Assembly: GCA_964509505.1 (NCBI GenBank)
Contig: CAZDYP010000124.1
Span: 1 to 16,589 of the forward strand
DNA from: CAZDYP01 sp964509505
GTDB taxonomy: Bacteria > Chloroflexota > Anaerolineae > JACRMK01
Direction: 5' to 3'
Length of the DNA stretch: 16,589 bases
Under the pieces are notes generated by a model. The model ran no database searches. It had not been told where the DNA came from and was given only the letters and a program-made list of their open reading frames with translations. Positions 13,290-16,589 of the stretch are shown one piece after another. The position numbers were made by a program, and so were the translations under genes. Each line of letters opens with the position of its first letter. The first letter of the stretch is position 1.

Positions 13290-13345
13290 TGCATACCTCC
13301 TAAGGTCTTCTGCCATCATCACTAAACGATAATGGTGACATGCAG

Positions 13346-13373
13346 ATTATACGATGGCAGCGATGCGCGTCAA
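13346..13373 (-). promoter_or_regulatory. Sigma-70-type promoter for the toxin-antitoxin genes
   Basis: On the minus strand TTGACG (13373-13368) is separated by 16 bp from a perfect TATAAT (13351-13346). Transcription would begin near 13339, about 50 nt before the ATG at 13289, with AGGAGG in the leader. It probably also serves the PIN gene and perhaps the ABC exporter gene. Confidence 0.8.
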
Positions 13374-13384
13374 GACAATCGTTT

Positions 13385-13402
13385 TGCTATAATGATGCCC
13401 AC
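13385..13402 (+). promoter_or_regulatory. Extended -10 promoter for the restriction-methyltransferase gene
   Basis: TGCTATAAT (13385-13393) is a perfect extended -10, followed after three bases by GCCCAC, the same arrangement as at 745-762. No good -35 is seen. A start near 13400 would give a leader of about 60 nt containing the hairpin at 13409-13442 and the GAGGAG ribosome binding site. The -10 elements of the two divergent promoters are only ~36 bp apart, so they may influence one another. Confidence 0.72.
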
Positions 13403-13408
13403 ATGCAC

Positions 13409-13442
13409 AGACCCTAAAGGTCTTTAGAGACCTTTAGGGTCT
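13409..13442. repeat. 34-bp perfect hairpin repeat in the restriction gene leader
   Basis: AGACCCTAAAGGTCT (13409-13423) and its exact complement AGACCTTTAGGGTCT (13428-13442) flank a 4-nt loop. It lies in the predicted 5' leader, ending 9-10 nt before the GAGGAG ribosome binding site. It has the same size and build (15-bp arms, 4-nt loop, AGACC at both ends) as the palindrome at 15244-15277 in the coding region of the same gene. Confidence 0.92.
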
Positions 13443-13462
13443 CGTATTCGGAGAGGAGACCC

Positions 13463-16400
13463 ATGCCCACCTACACCAAAGAGGAAGCGCGCGCGCACAT
13501 CGCCGCGCTGGTCGCACAGTTCCAACAACACGAAGCCACGCTGACCCATGTGGCTGAAGCGCAAATCGAAAACGATTACATCCGCCCGCTCTTCCGTTAC
13601 TTGAACTGGAACGTGGACAACCGCGGCTTGGCTGAAGCCGATTGGGAATTCGTCTTGCAAAAAACCGATCGGGAGGGCAAGCGTCCCGATTATCGTTTGC
13701 AGCTCATGGGGCAATGGCTGTTGTTCATGGACGCGAAGAAGGTCAAGTACGACATGCACGACCCGCGCTGGATCACTCAGGTCTATGCGTATGCGTACTC
13801 GACGCAGAACAACGCGCCCTCACGCAAGGTGGATTTCGCCATCCTCACCGACTTCCAAGAGTTCGTCGTGTTGGACTGCACGCTTCACGCTGCGCGCCCC
13901 GCAGCCGCGCCGACCTTCCGCGTGCTGGATTGGCGCTACACCGATTACGTGACGCAGTTCGATACACTATGGGAATTGTTCGAGCGCGACAACATGCTGG
14001 AGGCAAGCCGCGAGCGCAAGAGTGGTTTGTGGTCGCTCTACCTGTCGCCCAAGAAGGTGCAGGCGAATCGCATCCCGCCCGACCAAGCGTTCCTCGCCGA
14101 CATGGACGACGAGCAAACGGGTTGGCGTGTGCGTCTTGCGAAGGACATGAAGAAGCTGAACCCGCAGCTCGACGGCGCACTCATCACGGCGGCGGTGCAA
14201 CTGCTGATTGACCGTCTGATTTTCGTGAAGGCGTTGTCTGACCGTGAGATCGAGGACGATTATCTCGCGCAATTGGCGGAGGCGGTCACGCAAGCAGGTT
14301 TGGGCGCGGATGAGCGCGGTTGGTTCAAGGCATGTCAGAAAATTTTTGCGAAGCTGAACGATGTCTATAACGGCAGCATCTTCGAGCCGCGTCCCGAGCT
14401 GGAAGCGGTGCAAGTCTCCAACAAGGTCGTGCGCGAGGTGATCCGCGCTTTGCAACCCGAATACTCACCGTACAACTTCGCCGTGTTGCCCGTCGAAATT
14501 CTCGGCACGATTTACGAGCGGTTCTTGGGGCGCGTCGTGAGCGCGACGGCGCAGCGCGTGAAAATCGAAGAGAAGCCCGAGGTGCGTAAAGCGGGCGGCG
14601 TCTTCTACACGCCGCAGTATATCGTGAACACCATCGTGCAGCACACGGTCGGCAAACGCTTGGCGGAATGTCACACACCCGACGACGTGGCGTCGCTCAA
14701 GATCGTTGACCCTGCGTGTGGGTCGGGCAGTTTCTTGCTCAGCGCGTATGCGACGCTGATTGATTGGCACGTGCGCTATTACGGCGACAAAGATCAGCTC
14801 ACCAAACGCGACCGCCAAGCCGCGTATTACGATGCCGATGGGCGCGTGCGCTTGACCGCGCGGCTCAAGCGGCAAATTTTGCTCAACAACATTTTTGGCG
14901 TGGACATTGACCCGCAAGCCGTCGAGGTGACACGGTTCTCGCTCTCGCTCAAGGCGTTGGAAGACACGCGGCGCGATGAGCTGTATGAGGAAGTGAATCT
15001 GTTCAAGTCAACGGTCCTACCCGACTTGAGCCGCAACATCCAATGCGGCAACAGTTTGATTGGGATGGAGGAATTCAGTCCAAGCAGTGTCATTGCGAGC
15101 CGTTTTACGGCGAAGCAATCCCCACGTCACGCGCGGGAGATTGCTTCGCAAACTGCGCTCGCAATGACACCCGATGTGATTGAACTGAAGCGCGTCAACC
15201 CATTTGATTGGCGCGAGCGATTTCCGCAAGTCTTCGGTCAACCAGACCTGACAGGTTTCCAAAAACCTGTCAGGTCTTCGGCAGGCTTCGATTGCGTCAT
15301 CGGCAACCCGCCGTACATCCGCATCCAGACGTTGAAGGAATGGGCGCCGCTCGAAGTGGAAATCTACAAGCAGCAATACGTGGCAGCGAGTGCAGGCAAC
15401 TACGACATCTACGTCGTGTTCGTGGAGAAAGGCTTGAGCCTGTTGAACGCGCACGGGCGTTTAGGCTTCATCCTGCCGCACAAGTTTTTCAATTCGCAAT
15501 ATGGCGAGCCGTTGCGCCGCCTGATTGCACAGGGTCAGCACTTGGGCGAGATCGTGCATTTTGGCGACCAGCAGGTGTTCGCGGGCGCGACGACTTACAC
15601 GACGTTGTTGTTCTTGGACAAAGCGGGCAACGCGCAATTTGACGTGGTGCGCGTCGGCGATTTGCAAGCATGGCAAGCAGGCGAGCCACAAACGCAAGGC
15701 ACATTGCCCGCCACTGCTGCCACTGCTGCCGAATGGAATTTTGCGGTGGGCAAGAGCGCGGGCTTGTTCGAGCGGTTGAGTCAGATGCCGACGAAGCTGG
15801 GGGATGTGGCAGATAGAATGGCTCAAGGAATCCGTACAAGCGCCAATGAAGTCTATGTACTGGATTTGGTATCAGAGAATGGCAAAATCATAACTGCTTA
15901 CTCCAAACAGCTTGAGCGAGAAGTCGCAATTGAGCGTGAGGCTGTTTCTCTATTTCTGCAAGGCAGAGAAATCAAGCCATATAGGATTTTGCCATCTGGA
16001 AAAGTCGTTATCATTCCATATCATTTGGAAGATGGCAAGGCAACTTTTGTTGCAGAAAAAGATTTCAAGCGAAAGTATCCAAACACTTTTGCATATTTGG
16101 TGGAGAACAAATCCTACTTGGAGAATCGCGAAAAGGGCAGAATGCGAGGTTCTAATTGGTATGCGTTTGTTTACCCTAAGAACATTGAAATGATGAGCGC
16201 TGCTAAAATTCTAGTGCCTGATATTGCAGATCGCGCATCTTTCGCATTGGATGAATCGGGTAGCTACGCTTTCACAAGTGGCTACGGCATTACTTTGAAA
16301 GGCAATATCACCGAGTCACCCAAATACATCTTGGGATTATTGAACAGCAAGGTGTTAGATTTTTACCTGAAGAAGGTCAGCACCACAATGCGAGGTGGAT

Positions 16401-16589
16401 TCTTTCGCTATTTTACGCAATTCATCGAACAGCTCCCCATCCGCCCCATCAACTTCGCGGACGCCGCCGACCAAGCGCGGCATGAGCGCATGGTGCAATT
16501 AGTCGAGGCGATGCTCCAGCTGCACCGCTACAAAGCCGCCGCGCAAACGCAACACGAACAGTCGCTCTTGCAGCATCAGATTGACCACA
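13463..16589 (+). CDS. Type IIG-like restriction endonuclease/N6-adenine methyltransferase fusion, 3' end outside window
   Basis: The frame is open from ATG 13463 (GAGAGGAGA just upstream) to the window edge: 1042 codons, probably lacking only the C-terminus. Order of domains: PD-(D/E)xK-type nuclease with P75-D76 and D90-A-K92; helical region; methyltransferase core with G378GVFYTP (motif X area), D416PACGSGSF (motif I, SAM binding), GVDIDP (D481, motif II) and N615PPY (motif IV, N6-adenine catalysis); then a putative target-recognition domain. It resembles Eco57I/TaqI-like single-chain enzymes that methylate and cut DNA, acting as defence against foreign DNA. Two palindromic repeats are translated in frame (residues ~542-569 and ~594-605) between motifs II and IV. 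The region ~784-987 is AT-rich, unlike the rest. No internal stop or frameshift was found. Activity with the inserts is unproven. Confidence 0.88.
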   Translation, partial: MPTYTKEEARAHIAALVAQFQQHEATLTHVAEAQIENDYIRPLFRYLNWNVDNRGLAEADWEFVLQKTDREGKRPDYRLQLMGQWLLFMDAKKVKYDMHDPRWITQVYAYAYSTQNNAPSRKVDFAILTDFQEFVVLDCTLHAARPAAAPTFRVLDWRYTDYVTQFDTLWELFERDNMLEASRERKSGLWSLYLSPKKVQANRIPPDQAFLADMDDEQTGWRVRLAKDMKKLNPQLDGALITAAVQLLIDRLIFVKALSDREIEDDYLAQLAEAVTQAGLGADERGWFKACQKIFAKLNDVYNGSIFEPRPELEAVQVSNKVVREVIRALQPEYSPYNFAVLPVEILGTIYERFLGRVVSATAQRVKIEEKPEVRKAGGVFYTPQYIVNTIVQHTVGKRLAECHTPDDVASLKIVDPACGSGSFLLSAYATLIDWHVRYYGDKDQLTKRDRQAAYYDADGRVRLTARLKRQILLNNIFGVDIDPQAVEVTRFSLSLKALEDTRRDELYEEVNLFKSTVLPDLSRNIQCGNSLIGMEEFSPSSVIASRFTAKQSPRHAREIASQTALAMTPDVIELKRVNPFDWRERFPQVFGQPDLTGFQKPVRSSAGFDCVIGNPPYIRIQTLKEWAPLEVEIYKQQYVAASAGNYDIYVVFVEKGLSLLNAHGRLGFILPHKFFNSQYGEPLRRLIAQGQHLGEIVHFGDQQVFAGATTYTTLLFLDKAGNAQFDVVRVGDLQAWQAGEPQTQGTLPATAATAAEWNFAVGKSAGLFERLSQMPTKLGDVADRMAQGIRTSANEVYVLDLVSENGKIITAYSKQLEREVAIEREAVSLFLQGREIKPYRILPSGKVVIIPYHLEDGKATFVAEKDFKRKYPNTFAYLVENKSYLENREKGRMRGSNWYAFVYPKNIEMMSAAKILVPDIADRASFALDESGSYAFTSGYGITLKGNITESPKYILGLLNSKVLDFYLKKVSTTMRGGFFRYFTQFIEQLPIRPINFADAADQARHERMVQLVEAMLQLHRYKAAAQTQHEQSLLQHQIDH
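15087..15170. repeat. 84-bp palindromic repeat inserted in frame in the methyltransferase
   Basis: Ends are perfect over 14 bp (GTGTCATTGCGAGC and its complement GCTCGCAATGACAC), and the inner arms match with few differences (GCGAAGCAATC and GATTGCTTCGC). The length of 84 bp is exactly 28 codons. TGTCATTGCGAGC...GAAGCAATC is a dispersed palindrome that I recall from many bacterial genomes, normally intergenic. Here it encodes SSVIASRFTAKQSP and on to LAMT within the methyltransferase core. Confidence 0.9.
15244..15277. repeat. 34-bp perfect hairpin repeat inside the methyltransferase coding region
   Basis: AGACCTGACAGGTTT (15244-15258) and AAACCTGTCAGGTCT (15263-15277) are exact complements around a 4-nt loop. 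It is translated as PDLTGFQKPVRSS between FPQVF and GFDCVIGNPPY, i.e. just before catalytic motif IV. It has the same architecture as the leader hairpin at 13409-13442, differing mainly in the core (TGACAGGT versus CTAAAGGT). Confidence 0.92.

Noticed and set aside
13290..13322. Upstream ATGs as start of the antitoxin-like gene
   Set aside because: A perfect AGGAGG six nt before ATG 13289 decides the start; the longer version encodes this site as protein.
13642..14211. 189-codon frame within the restriction gene
   Set aside because: It overlaps the PD-(D/E)xK region in another frame and has a low-complexity Arg/Ala/His composition.
15087..15277. Pseudogene call for the restriction gene because of repeat insertion
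   Set aside because: The frame remains open through both repeats to the window edge, and all catalytic motifs are intact.
15912..16193. 93-codon plus-strand frame in the AT-rich part of the restriction gene
   Set aside because: It is out of frame with the continuous 1042-codon reading and has no independent start signal or motif.

Overview
The window looks like a draft or metagenome-assembled scaffold from a moderately GC-rich bacterium, most likely a Chloroflexota (Anaerolineae-like) lineage. That placement is an inference from protein style and from the abundance of short palindromes and 7-bp repeats; no rRNA or marker gene is present. One run of 100 Ns (6746-6845) marks an assembly gap. 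I saw no tRNA, rRNA, CRISPR array or insertion sequence.

Layout. (1) 1-562: the 3' end of an ABC-2 type permease gene, followed one base later by a small one-cluster ferredoxin-like protein. (2) 563-770: an intergenic stretch with a ~148-bp imperfect palindrome and an extended -10 promoter. (3) 771-8815: a tight plus-strand operon (ATGA overlaps or gaps of 12-14 bp) encoding a PotA/FbpC-type ABC ATPase, a family 2 glycosyltransferase, a DUF2304 membrane protein, two tandem paralogous polytopic membrane proteins (GT-C-like, with soluble C-terminal domains) and a PfkB sugar kinase resembling KDG kinase. (4) 8813-8917: fifteen consecutive heptamers, then a complete NodU/CmcH-type carbamoyltransferase (8923-10647). 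GT2, DUF2304, the GT-C-like proteins and the carbamoyltransferase together suggest glycan or envelope synthesis and modification. (5) 10656-10688: a terminator between convergent genes. (6) 10711-13289, minus strand: a small antitoxin-like gene, a PIN-domain toxin-like gene and an ABC exporter half with a degenerate ATPase site. (7) 13290-13462: divergent promoters. (8) 13463 to the window end: a type IIG-like fused restriction-methyltransferase, cut by the edge.

The most striking theme is mobile-looking short repeats inside reading frames. The first large membrane protein carries three heptamer-repeat tracts, one of them a 65-bp near-perfect palindrome. In another, the heptamers that would place TAA in frame read CAA while out-of-phase copies keep TAA. 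The second paralog has an unrelated repeat at the same loop as one of these tracts, and its assembly gap sits where the first paralog has its longest tract. The restriction-methyltransferase carries an 84-bp and a 34-bp palindrome in frame between its SAM-binding and catalytic motifs, and a hairpin of the second type lies in its 5' leader. This resembles the Rickettsia palindromic elements that insert in frame in genes, but with different sequences and, for the heptamers, a different architecture. Its putative target-recognition region is also distinctly AT-rich, suggesting a swapped specificity module.
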